This document shows, one piece after another, positions 35,165 to 48,600 of a stretch of 64,000 nt of DNA. This DNA is from Oxytricha trifallax (lineage: Eukaryota; Ciliophora; Spirotrichea; Sporadotrichida; Oxytrichidae). A program made the translations under genes and the position numbers. The DNA lies in contig ARYC01016986.1 of assembly GCA_000711775.1 (NCBI GenBank), forward strand, positions 248,001-312,000, written 5' to 3'. The notes beneath the pieces are model-generated. The model saw only the letters and a program-made list of their open reading frames with translations. It did no database searches and was not told where the DNA came from. How positions within the stretch are numbered: the first letter of the stretch is position 1; each line of letters opens with the position of its first letter.

Positions 35165-38100
35165 GACTGAGAAGAAATTCCTGCTTATAAAACAGTCTTA
35201 ATAAAAACCAAAAGTTATCATTTGTGATTCTAGTAATGTCTATTAAAATAATTACAAGATTCTCAATCTAGGAGTTGAAGTAAATAACATTTTCTTAGGA
35301 AACAATATTATATAATAAATAATGCTTGTAAACTAATATTAGGATATATAATTTACAATATTTTAAAACTTATATTTAAATAATAATAATTAAACACAAT
35401 GGTTCATGCTATATGATTAATTTAATTAAATTTATTTATTAATAGAGAATAAATAATAAACTTTCAAACGGTAGAGACAATTTTTGTGACAAACTTCATA
35501 GATAATTTAAATTTAAGATGAAATTAATGCTTGTTTCTTATATATTTTTAAATCAATTAAATAGTTAATAAAAGTTGATTATAAAAAATTATGAAGTTAT
35601 CTTACCTTAATGACTTCTTAAGTTAAAATATAATATAAACTAAGAAAAAGATCTCAATAAGTTTTATAATTAATCTTACCATGATCTTGAATATAGCGCG
35701 TGGTTTAAATAATTAAAACTATGTTTATATATTATTTGAAGTAATAGATACTTTTTATTGCAGACTAATTAAAAATAATATTTCGAATGAAAATTTTCAT
35801 TTTTAATTTAAAGATAATCACTTTATTATATTAAACCATTTACAAAGGTATAATATCTCTCATATTTTAAAGAGTTTATAAATGCTTTATGTATTTTCAT
35901 TTCATTAAAATAGAGTTTTTTTATAAATAAAATTAACATCTTTCCTTCCACTCTATTCTATTTTAAACATTAAGATACATTACTTTTTACTTGGTTTAAA
36001 AAAGAATTAACATAATTCTTTAGATAAAACTAGTATCTATTTTTAAATTTTAATTATTAATTTTAGTCAGAGACTGTAATTTATTTCATAAATCTTTATT
36101 TTATAATAGCGACGAGATCATCTACAAGGATGTAAAAACTAGGACATACAATTTGGCCTAAATAAATTACAAAGATAAATGCATTAGTAAATAGACTGTT
36201 CTTATATAATCATCGGGAGACCCTATTAAATACGTTTAAACTCATAAAGGATACCCAAATCACATATTTATGGCAAATTTAAAAGCAATTTCAGTTGTTA
36301 AATATGACTTGGATAAGGAAAAAAGCGAGATTATCCACTATTGCAAAAAAAAAATAATTATTAGGAGAGTTTTATAATAATAGAGTTAAAATATTATTTT
36401 GATAAGTGCAATATGTAATTAAGATTTTGAATAAAATAATTAAAAGTGTTATATTAATTATAGATTTTTTAATTAAATTTAGTAGTAATCAAATTTTCTG
36501 GAATTTAGGCTTTTATTAAACAACTATCTAAACCCTTTCAATAGTTTGATTGAAAAAACCAGAATATTAAGCTATCCTTTGTTCAATTTTATGCTTTAAA
36601 TACTTGATAAAGTAATAATTACGAAGCTCGGAGATTATTTAAATTTTTTGCTGTTTAAATTTTTATTTGGAAATGATGATAAATGGTCAATCCAAAACTA
36701 ATAATGTAATGAACTTATGTAAAACTTTTCATCACTTATGCTAATATTTTTTCTAACTTTTTATCTAAATGTTTTTAGAAAGAATGCAATTAAATTCAAA
36801 CATAAAAATTTAATCAGTATCATTAAGACTTAAAAATATTGATGCATTTCTTTTCTATACAAATGCTTCTTCACCAATTTCTAGAGCTCAAAATATCTGC
36901 CTAATATGTTATCTTACAAGACTGTTAATGACTTTAATATTCGATCTTATAAGACAAATTTATATATCAGATGATTATATAAAAATGATTTAACAGAATT
37001 ATGAATATTCATTCATACTTACATTTAATTTACTATTACTATACTTAAAAAATTAATCAAGCAATAAAAGAGAGCATAATAGGCTATTATTTATAAGAAT
37101 CTTACTATATATAAAATTAGGTATTAATTCATTTATATGCTGCTAAATAAAGCATCAATAGCACAGTTTAAACAAGGATAATTATTATAATAATGTAGCC
37201 CATAAACATAGGATTTTCGTAATCACAAATAATTAAAATCCTAAAGCCATTATAATATGCTATCTAGCCAAATTAAATATGAAACTACCCCAAATAATGA
37301 AAGAAATTTTTTGGATAAATATTCTGTCAGACTTTAGATCAAATTTTATTTCTACTTTGAGCAAATAACTTATAAATTATAAAAATTAGCTATATGCTAA
37401 TTATATAGTTTAAATAATATTAAAGTAAATATAATTTAATTTATTATCTATCAAATCAATAGTCATTTTACAATATTATGATATTTAAATAAATAAAAAT
37501 CAATTAAAATAAAAAACCAAATTAAAAAATTTATAATTCATAATTTACCTAATTATGTGATATAATTTTTTTTTAAATTTATAATAGAAATCAAAGAATG
37601 ATTTAAAATGCTCATTCAAATATTTAATAATTCATTAACAATCAAAATACTACCAAAGAATTTTCAATTGATAATTTTTTTTAATTTAATTATTGTAGGA
37701 ATACATTTGAAATTGGGAAATTATATTTAATTAAATTAATTTTAAATCAAAATATTGGCAGTTAAAGTTGTCCAATTTAAACGATCTTGGGCTCATTCGA
37801 TAGAGAATTCAAAATTAGCTGGACTTTGTTATTGGCGGTACTATTTTATCGCATCCCTGGAGCGAGATAACTCGACTTTAATGTGAGGGTATAATTTAAT
37901 GAATTTAGATGCATTTAATTAAAGTCGAGTTATCTCGCTCCAGGGATGCGATAAAATACTACCGCCAATAACAAAGTCCAGCTAATTTTTGAATTCTCTA
38001 TCGAATGAGCCCAAGATCGTTTAAATTGGACAACTTTAACTGCCAATATTTTGATTTAAAATTAATTTAATTAAATATAATTTCCCAATTTCAAATGTAT

Positions 38101-41100
38101 TCCTACAATATTTAAACTATGTAAAAAAGAGTTAATCATTATTATTTGAAATTTTATTTTTTAATTTTATAAAAAATTTTATTTCCATTTTATCATAAAA
38201 ATTTTTAATTATAAAAACATAGGATATTTCTAAAATCTCTGGATCTGTAAATGGATTACTAATGCTGACAGATTCATATGCTTTGATTCTTAATAATCCA
38301 GTGCAAAGTAAGCTGATTGTGCAGATTTTTATTTAAAAAAAATTATGATCAACTTTTTAATTTGGATAAGTATAGTTATAATTTAAGCATTTTAAGCAGA
38401 ACTTAAACTTTAGCGATGAACCCATAGTTTATGAACTTTAAAATTCTATAAAAGCTAACGTTATGAACAAAGATGGAACTCTACTATTCCTTAGCTTTAA
38501 TGGGTTGACTCTTAAGGTCTTTGATTTAGTGAATATGTGCTTCATTGAAAGCTTAACAATGAAAATGGCTGATTATGAGGAGCCATTATAATAATAAAAT
38601 CTTTGTTAAATTTGATAAATGTCATAATAATAAATAAAAGAAACTTTTCTTAATTTGACTGTAATTAATTAAATTATAAATATTATATGAAATTGGTTTA
38701 ATGATAATTAAATTTTACAAAAATATCTATATTTATTTATTTTTGTTAGTGGAAAAGAAAAAAATTATAAAAACAGGGGGGGGAAGCGTTTATAACAAGT
38801 GGGAAGTTTCATGGAAAGTAAATTTCCAAAATAAAATAACTTTTAAAAATTGCTGTGTAGATAATATGCATCATTAACAATATAAAAATAGAAGGTCAAG
38901 CAATTCTTTAGAATAATTACTCTGAAAAACTTTACTTATATAAACAGGAATCCCACACAAAAAAACAATCCACCTTTATCATAAATCAAAATTAATTTAA
39001 AGACGAAAAGAATTTCTTATGTAGATAAATATTTAAAATGTTTCAGTTGAAAAGGCTAATTTATCTTAAAAATAATCTAAGTCCTTCTCTAATATTTGTA
39101 ACTTTGTGTTTATAATGAATAACTAATGAGAAAAAAATTTAGAGAAAAATATTAAAAATTTTACTTGCCAGGAACTTCCCCCCAAAAATTATTTCCATAT
39201 ATGTAAGATATGAACTTTAATTTTTAGAAAATTTAAATACCATTTTTCATCAAATTAATAAATTAATTATAAACGTTATTAAAAATTTTTAATTATAAAT
39301 GTTGTTTTTTTTAAATTTCTTATTCCCATTTAGTAATTTTTGGAAGGGTGTATTTTGAGTAGGTGTAAAACTTTTTAAAATCTTAAATCGGTGCAGAATA
39401 AATTTTTTTCTTTATAAAAATCCATCCCCATTAATTATATAATATTTTATCACAATTTTATACTCAAAGTTTTATTAGGACTCTTTTTTATATCTAAGTA
39501 ACATGACTACGCTTTAATACATTTATAATATTATAGAATCTTGCAAAACATATATAAATTAATTTACTTGCTTTTATTTGTAATAACATATATATTTTTT
39601 TATTTCTATTATAAAAATGAAACCTATAGAAAAATAGAATCTATTTTCATTTGACTTTTTTATTAAAATTTTTTATTAAGTTAGCATTATTATAGTAGAA
39701 ATAAAAAAATATCTATATTATTATATATAAATGTAAGAAAATTAATTTATATATGTTTTGCAAGATATTATAATATCTTAAATGTTTAAAAGTCTCGCCA
39801 TGTAACTGAGATGTAAAGATTGAGTCATATTTTGACTTTAAGTATAAAATTGTCATTTAAAAGAAGAATTTTAGGGGGATTAATTTTATCAAAGTATTAA
39901 TTTTATTTTATACCGACTTAAAGTTTAAAAATTTTTTCCACCAACTTAGACCTCACCCCTCCCTATTTTCTTTAAATATCTTATCTAACTTTTATTGATG
40001 GAAAAAACCAATTGATTCTAAGAACATGTTAATCTTCAATAGCTCTTGTATTAATATTATTTTAATTATTATCATAAATTAAAAATATTTTAATAAATGC
40101 TTATTCTTAATAATAAATTTACACAGCTTATTAAAAAAGGTATAATTCATTAACACTAAAAAAATAATAATATAACAGTTTTCAAAATATCTGGAAACTA
40201 ACTCAATCAAACTTTTTCCTCCTTTAATTTTTTAAAGTTTAAAATATTGCCAATAAAGTTAGTGTTAAAATCTAATATGTAAATTTCCACTTAAAAGCAA
40301 GAATTTGATTGCAAAAAATTAATAAATCTATTATAGTATGAAGAAAAAAACAATAAATTAGCAAGATGAGGGATATTCCTTCTTGCCAATAAAAATATTA
40401 TATAAATTAAGTTTTATATTAACAATCAGTAATAAAAACAACGAGTGGGTTTACACATCTAAGATAACTTTGAATAACTTTTACGAATAAAAAACAAATA
40501 CCATAATAAAAACCTAAAATTTATTCAATAATTCTATTGTTGTATAAATTTTGAGGAATTCAGTTATAATTATTTCAATAGATATTAAAAATTTAAGGCT
40601 ATTGGGATAAACAGTTTTTGTAGATATTGCTTTTAAGCAACACTTCAATAATTAATCGTATACAATTTTTTTAATCTATATATCTTGGTTAAAATAAAGC
40701 ATACCTTATTAACATTTTTTAAGCAAAAATTCTATAAAGCATACTATACACCATCTTCCATTATAAAAACTCTATATTACATTTCCGCCATCGTGTCACA
40801 TCACAAATCTTTTAAGTTATAGAAATGTATAATCTATTACATAGATGATGTTTTATCTTTTGTAAAAGATTTTTCTAATAAATGATAATTGAATTGTCTA
40901 AGCGAATGAGATTCATTAGAAATTATTGCTCTACAATTTTGGGTTGAAAGTATGTGATTATAAATATGACAGTTGTAATCAGCCTAATAATTTGGATAAA
41001 AACTAATTAATTAGGAATAGAATATTAACTTTACGATAATAATTACAATTTTATCAATAATAAAGAATCTAGCATTTAATATTTTCATTTAGAGTATAAG

Positions 41101-44100
41101 AATACAAATATATCCTTTTTAAATTAAAACTGTAAATAATTAATAATTTTTAGAGAGCTTAAAGATTCGAAGAATTAAGAGTTATATAAAAATCTTTTTG
41201 AATTTATAAAATTATGTTAATTTATTATTGTTTTTGACATTTATATAATGACATTAAAATTAAAGAGAATCTAATAAATGACTAAAAGTTTATAAATAAT
41301 TTTATTGGGGTTTTCAATATATAACCATCATGACAAAGTAAAATTTAAAGATGACATTTAAATCGCGAAAGATAATGCAGCAAATAAGATAACTCTAGGG
41401 AGACACATAAAAAAACAAAAGATTTAATGAAATTTATTGTTTTAAATAATATTAAACATTTAAAAAAAATTCAAATCTATTATGTAAATATGAGAACTTT
41501 AAAGGTTTGTACTATTCAGACAGCTTTAATTATATATATAGATTTAACCTCAACTAATAAAATATTCGAAATCCCAATAATGAGATTATTTTTTTCTAGA
41601 AGAAGTTAAAAGCAAAATTTATAAATTTATATTATTTTATATATCTTATTTTGTTTGAATAGGAAATTTGTTATATTTTTGCAAATTATTGTTTCTTTAA
41701 GGAGTATTTTCGGAGAATATTATAATACAAGCAACTTTAAATTAGATTATTTCCTTGCGGATGGACTCTGTGAGCAAAGACTTCCTATTTAAAGAGTAGA
41801 TGTAGATTACCTGAATCAAAGGTATGATATATTCTGCGACATTGATTGGTAACCCATTCAAAACTAAAAACAAAAAATAGCTATATTTATATAAATAAAT
41901 ATACTAGTTTAATTTCTAAGGGATTATCTAACAGAATACATCACAAACTTGAAGTAAGAAAAATAAATGGTAATAGCTAAGATTTTTTAGGAACTACTAT
42001 GTCTTAAATATTTTCTATCGTTTTAATGAAAGTATTTAAAGGGGGTGAAATATTAATTCTCTAAATAAAAAATTTATAGTAATTTTTTTAAGCTTTTTAT
42101 ATTGATTTTATAATATAGTAAATAACATTAACTGAAAATAAATTTTCAGTTCACTTTTAATTTTATTAATGTTTTTTATCTCTTATTTTCTTTATTCACT
42201 TATTTTAAATGCATTATTTATTTTTTTTTTATTAAATTTTCACTCTATCAAAAATAAAAGTTATGTTCACATCGTATGAATATTAAAATTGAAGGAAGAT
42301 AATTTAATTGAAGTGTTATTGTAATTGAATATAACCGAATTTTATATAAAATTATAAAGTTATTAATTTTCATAAATGTTTATTCATCTCTAAGAAAATA
42401 AATTAATATTATAAAAATATTATCTATAAATAAATTTTCTATCTCCCTTATTATTAATTAAGTTTTTATAATCAACAGATATTATAAATAATATTTTTAA
42501 TTTTTTTCAGAATATAAAAATTAAAGCATTATTGAAATACTAATATAGTTAGATAGTTTGTTTTTAGAATTGAAATTAAAAGTACTAATATAATTTGAAT
42601 GAAGTATAAAAAATGAATATCCGCAATTGATAATAATAATTAATCAATTTTTAACTATTAAAATAGAATATTTAAGTGTTTACATTACTTTTGTGCAGTA
42701 ATAATTTTTTACTGATGATCTTGAGACACTTGTTTCTGTAAGATCAATGGATGACCTAGAAATAATAGCATTACTAAAACGTAAAGAAGACATTTCAAAA
42801 TTCCTTATGCATTATCCTTCTATTGGAAATTTAATATCCCTTATTGCATTTAGACCAAGAGTTTTGCAATATCTTATCAAACATTTTGAGCTTCAGAGTA
42901 AATAGAATATTCCAATACTCATGTTTTACTAACAGGGATAGTCTCCTTTAGATAGGGTTACTAAGAGCAATTTTTATTATACTAATTAGGCTTTATTTAT
43001 AAGTTTAAAACCCGAGAGAGTTTTTTCTCAATTTTAAAAGTTTATGAACATTAGAACTGTTCTATTAAGCATTTAATTAATTTGCAACATGATTTATAAT
43101 TAATCATAGAACCAATAAAACTATAATAAAGTTTTGGAGTATTAATTTTGATTTTTTCAAATATTAAATTCAATCAGATTAAAAGTATAACGTATCTATT
43201 GGAAATTTTGGTGAGATTCTAAAATCATCACAGCTTTAATCACTTTATTGATAACAATTTTATTTCATTAATAGAGAAACAAATAAATCTTAGTGAATAT
43301 TTTGAGACCAATAAAACCTTAAATTATTTTACGTTTTAAGAGGTATATTTAATATCCTATTTAACGCTAATATTTAAAATTGAAAAGATTCTTTACTTTA
43401 GTTTTATACACTATTATCCTTAAATCATACATAATTTATATAAACATATTGAAAGAGTGTTCACTTAAAATAATTTATAAGCATTTCTTATATTTTTTTT
43501 AATTTAATTATAATGAAAATTGTCTAGTGAAATGTGTTCCTTATTCACTGAAATTTAATTTCATAATATTTAAGATTTAAAATATAAAATATAAATATGA
43601 CTAAGTGTTCACACTCCCCCACCCCTCTCTTCATACCTAAACCGAGCCCTCTCCCCCAATTTTATAATACTACTACTTTCATAATTAATTTCTTGTAATG
43701 CAAACCGATAATACATGCAATACAATTTTTATATGATTCTCTTTGTCCTTCGACCATTTTTAATACAAGCTTCTATAGGAAAATGTTATATAATCAAAGC
43801 AAATTTTATAAATTTAATACTATTATTTTTTATTCAAGAAAGCGCTTTCTAGATAAAAGTATGATAACATCTAACTAGTATACCATAATTTTCCTAACCT
43901 AATTATCTTCCCTATTAATTAAGGAAAATTATGGTATACTAGTTAGATGTTATCATACTTTTATCTAGAAAGCGCTTTCTTGAATAAAAAATAATAGTAT
44001 TAAATTTATAAAATTTGCTTTGATTATATAACATTTTCCTATAGAAGCTTGTATTAAAAATGGTCGAAGGACAAAGAGAATCATATAAAAATTGTATTGC

Positions 44101-45060
44101 ATGTATTATCGGTTTGCATTACAAGAAATTAATTATGAAAGTAGTAGTATTATAAAATTGGGGGAGAGGGCTCGGTTTTAGTATGGAGAGAGGGGTAGGG
44201 GGAAAACCTCGGGGTGAACAACTTAGTATTTAATTAAATTAAAATTTAGACAAGAAATGAAATTATTAATCAATTTTATGAATACTTTGATGCTTCTTTA
44301 AATGTTTTTATCCTTTTTTTCTTAATTAAATTTAGCATTCATTTTATCTTATAAGAAGATTTGAGTATTTAGAAATTAATATATATATATTAAAATATAA
44401 AACTATTAAAAAAATTCTTCATATTTATCTAGTATTTAATAAAGTATTATCTTGGTTAATTGGAAATATATATTTTTAATAACGAATTTCAAGTTAGTTT
44501 AGTTGTATAATATGAAGTTATCATTATTTAAATTTTTTTATCTTAATAATTTAAGAATAATCCAATTTTACAAAATTTTTTCTAATAATTGTTTCATAAA
44601 TAATGTATCAATTATTTATAAATCAAAAAGAAAACGAGTTTTTAATCTACCAATAATCATTATTAAAAAATACAATTTGTTTTTAATTTAAACATACTAA
44701 TTTTTAATCAGAATAAACCATAAGAATTTCCCAGACCTCCATTAATCATTAAATCTTTTCAATTAATTTAGAATATATTTGTATTTAAAACTAATAATAT
44801 TTATGAATATTTTTAATATTTGATTTATGTTTATTCCATTCAATATAAATTAGAATTTATCTTATTTGAGTATTTATTATGATGATAGTGAGCTTATATT
44901 AGGACTTAGAGAAATAAGTACGCCAAAAGATATCCTTGCAAAATATGATGACATTTTTAAAGATCAACTTGATTATTATGTAAATATATTTAAATTAAAA
45001 TTCTTACAAAAAAATATATTACTGCTCATTGCATTTCCCAATTATGTTTTACGAATATAT
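35165..45060 (+). CDS. N-terminal WD40/ankyrin-like part of channel copy 2, MDS-split
   Basis: Coding islands in order: 35165-35290 (FLLIKQSQQKPKVIICDSSN), 36105-36345 (DEIIYKDVKTRTYNLAQINY, ending VVKYDLDKEKSEIIHYC), 38236-38330 (GSVNGLLMLTDSYALILNNP), 38388-38590 (MNKDGTLLFLSFNGLTLKVF, then DLVNMCFIESL), 41705-41855 (NTSNFKLDYFLADGLCEQRL), 42708-42985 (SVRSMDDLEIIALLKRKEDI, VLQYLIKHFEL, GQSPLDRVTKSNFYY) and 44866-44985 (STPKDILAKYDDIFKDQL). The 36-38.6 kb pieces look like WD40/beta-propeller blades, and 42.7 kb looks like ankyrin repeats just before the channel domain. All are collinear with the channel segments that start at 45656, so I read them as one long gene. Assignment to a single gene is inference. 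Long AT-rich spacers and palindromes separate the islands. Confidence 0.6.
37691..38110. mobile_element. Near-perfect 420-bp palindromic element
   Basis: Arms 37691-37882 and 37918-38110 are almost exact reverse complements (outer TATTGTAGGAATACATTTGA, inner GAGATAACTCGACTTTAAT) around a ~35-base loop. The arms are less AT-rich than the flanks and carry no reading frame of note. The element lies in a spacer between two WD40-like islands. No clear target duplication. It shares no obvious sequence with the other palindromes, so it is a separate family. Confidence 0.8.
38600..41700. other. Long AT-rich spacer with an embedded inverted-repeat element
   Basis: No convincing gene across about 3 kb. 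G runs at 38777-38783 (GGGGGGG) and C runs at 39176-39182 next to GGAAGCG and GGAACTTCCCC words resemble MITE ends. The element at 39336-39972 is listed separately. A 60-codon frame at 41427-41609 is AT-rich and not credible as a gene. Confidence 0.5.
39336..39972. mobile_element. Inverted-repeat (MITE-like) element
   Basis: Left TTTTTGGAAGGGTG... and right ...CACCCCTCCCTATTTTC pair imperfectly. Inner parts pair better: TCTTGCAAAACATATATAAA (from 39539) against TTATATATGTTTTGCAAGAT (from 39748). The centre is AT-rich. It resembles the G/C-ended palindrome group in layout. Confidence 0.5.
43607..44219. mobile_element. 613-bp palindromic element with G/C-rich ends
   Basis: Begins GTTCACACTCCCCCACCCCT and ends AGGGGTAGGGGGAAAACCTCGGGGTGAAC. 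The arms (about 270 bases) are near-exact reverse complements, for example GCAAACCGATAATACATGCA paired with TGCATGTATTATCGGTTTGC, around a short centre near 43905. Flanks GACTAAGT (left) and AACTTAGT (right) form an imperfect 8-base duplication. The ends (GTTC then C runs) resemble those at 1851 and 7041. It lies in a spacer between channel copy 2 islands. Confidence 0.8.
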
Positions 45061-45655
45061 AAATTGATTATTGATTGTTTTACGTTTATTATCTAATTTT
45101 TAAAGTAAAAATTAATAGCCAATTATTTACCCTTATAAAATAATACAATCATTTTGTAAAATCTATTCTCTAAAAAATGAAAAATTTCTTAAATAATATA
45201 AAGATAACAATTTGATTTAAAAAAAGGATTTTTTTGATTATTTAAAATAAAAGCATAACTAATTGAGACAAAAGAAAGCTTAAATTTTGGATATAAGATT
45301 ATACAATATTAAACATTATTACTAATATTTCATTTTTACATTAATAGTTTATCTGAGTTAAATGATTTTTTTTCAATAAATAGTAAGAAAATAATTAAAC
45401 AATATCGATTTTATTATAGAAGAAAGAAAATGAAAAAAGATATTGTCGCATTGATTTAAAAAAATCTAAGCCTATGTTATAATATCAAATGGCAATATTT
45501 TGATAAGCTCATAAGTTTCACTTAAATATTAAAAAAAATAACTATTTTTTTGCATAATCAAACATTATTGGACGATAATCAAATCAAACTTATTATTAAA
45601 TAAATTATGAAAGTAATTCTATAAATTATCTTATAAGAATACTAATCTATTCTTA

Positions 45656-48600
45656 TATTAGTAGTAACCAATCGAGTACTATTTAGTAAATCTCCCAGAG
45701 ACTCTAACTAAGGAACCTAAAAAACTAATGGAAGTACTCTCAGAAACTGAAACGATGGAACTCTTCGAGACTTTAACAATAAATTCAATAAATTATATTT
45801 TAGAATATTTTAAATTATTATATTCTAAAGAATATTGAGAGACACGATTTTAATAAAATATTTCTAAGCTTTTTAAATATTATGAGTGGTATTCGAATTT
45901 ATAATTTGTATAATAATCATTGCAATATATTGACCACATAAATCTTGCGCTAAATAATACTTTAATTATCACAGAATTTTTAACATTAAGAATATGCTTT
46001 AAATACTTTTTTTCTCACTTAATTTTATAATTTAATCTCTAAATATTAGTAAGATATGCTTTCCAAATGATTAATTGAATTCTAATGAATTAAATTGGAG
46101 TTTAGGGTTTACAAATCCAAACAATTATAAACTTCAAGTGGAATTCTTATACAAAAACTTTCTTTTAGACTTAATTCAATATCTTCCTGATATTAGGGTT
46201 TAAAATCTAGGTATAAATTGTAGAGTAATTATTAAATAAAATTTAAATTAATGACAATTACATAAAGCAATTTAACTCAATATGATAGTAAATCTTTCAA
46301 AATATAACTTGCTGTTTTTCTATAATGTTTTAAATTAAACTTATTTTACAATATTCTGCTTGTCCTTTATGATTGAAATTCTGTATTCCCTGATTCTAGT
46401 AGACAGAAGAAGTGACCCTATAACTGATGAGAGAAATCTAATTGTTCAGTACTCTCTAAAGGCTGTGTCATTTCTGATATTGATTTATTTCTTCGTTTAC
46501 GAGATAAAATAAGCAATTAAGCAAGAAAACTACATGAAGGAAATATGGAATTTCTTTGATTACTCTCTCATAATCGCTTATACTCTATTATAGTAGTAAT
46601 ACATATTAAATAAAACAAATGAGATAAAAATATTTAAATCTTTCATGTATTATACTTTGACCATAAAACCTAAAAACTCATTTTAAAACAAGAATAAAAG
46701 ACCTTTTCCCAAAAATTTAAACTAAATGAATATGAAATATTTGATTTAAGTCAAACTATTAATTCAGTAATTCATTTTATTATAAAATTATATTCAATTA
46801 TTAAGATACATTTCTCCACAAATATGGAACATTTTCGTCTTCAGCCCAAAGCAGAGCATTTATTGAGTTACATTCAAAGATTTTTATTGTTAGAGAACAT
46901 TCATTTATTTATGGGTTTAAAAATGTTAATATATTATATATTTTCTCAATTTATTTTAATTTTTAGCAAAAACTGGTTTCGAAGCAAGCTATCCTTATGA
47001 AGACTTCATTTAAACTGAAATAATAAACTACGGTTTATTAATTATTCTAGTTTTAATTATTTAAATTTTTACTCAATTACAAATATAATGGGAAAAAATG
47101 TTATATAATCAGAAAATGAATTCTTATAGAACTTAAAATCTATTTTCAAAGTTATTTAACTCATGTTATTTGTATATTTAAAATATAAACTCTGATATTT
47201 AATCAATAAATTAATTATGTTTTATGTAAGAGAGCAGATAATAGAAGTTTATTCACATATTTTCATTTTTACAAATTAACCATATCTAAAATCCCATAGA
47301 ATAACCTTGTCAAAAATTTATAGGAAATCAAATAAAAATGCAAATTCTTTAGAATATGCTTAGTCTATGAAATTGTAATCTATATTATAGAGCAATTATC
47401 TAAATCAAATCTTATTCTAAATAAAGACGAAAACATATAAAAGTAATTTTATAAAAAACTAGTCTCTCTAATAATTATTTTCACGATAAAAAGCATATTT
47501 GTAAAAAGATAATTTTTAATAAGGTTATTAAGGATTTTATAAATCGTTTCAAAGACTTAAATTCATAAGCAGAATGCAAGACATCAAAATTTATCTAATC
47601 CTACGAACAATAATTTAAATTCCGTATAACTAAATTCTATTATATAACTCTTAAAAATTTATAGAAAAAAGAAGAATTTCGACTTTCAAATTTATTCTGT
47701 TGCTAAGATATAAAGTTAAATTTTAAATTAATTTAAAAGTAAAATTAATTACTTTACTGAAAGTTAGCTAAAATACTATAATTATATGTGAAGTAGAGAT
47801 TTGATCATATTTATAGTAATAGTTAACCAAATAAAGATTCTGCTCTTTTAAATGTTTTAGACTACATTAGTGTACATAATTTTGAATTAATCTATATCAT
47901 GACCGAAGGGTTTTAGGGATTTAAATTATAATACTAAAGCTAGTTATTGTATAAATGGAATTTTTAAAGAATTATTACATATATATTTTATTAATATTTT
48001 AACTAAATTTTTAATGATAATATAGTATTTCTGACATTTTTGAAGATAAACTTCTTCTTAAGAATCTACGATGGGTTCAGTTTCTTGGTATCCATGATGG
48101 CAGCAGTGTTTGTGGATCTGAAATATTTCATAGGTTTCTTCTTAATCTTTATTTTGGAATTTGGACTTGTGTTTGCTATACTATTTGATGCTATTTCCAT
48201 TGAAGAATATTAAGGCATTGGCATTTTTGCTTACATCATGATGGCATTCAGAACCTCTTCTGGAGACTTTAACGTTGACTCTTATAAAGATCAATCATCT
48301 TCACTTGTGATATTAGTCAAAAATTTATAATATCTCAATAATTAAATAAATTTGGGGGGGGGAAGTTTCCTGCACTCGAGGAAGTTTCCTGCACGCTTTA
48401 ATTTTTTTATGTTAAATTTAATAAATTTGACATAAATTAACAAAATTAATATTTTTTTACCCATTAAATATTAAGAGCATATCGCTCATCATTGAAGTAG
48501 TTAAAGAAAATATAGTCTAACATTATAAAGGCATGGTAAGAACAAGAAAAATTCAATCAGAATTTCAATAAAAATTGGATAAAATATTTGGAATTACTAT

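Noticed and set aside
41427..44691. Short + strand frames at 41427-41609 and 44503-44691
   Set aside because: Composition matches AT-rich spacer (Ile, Asn, Lys, Phe) and they have no neighbours in frame.
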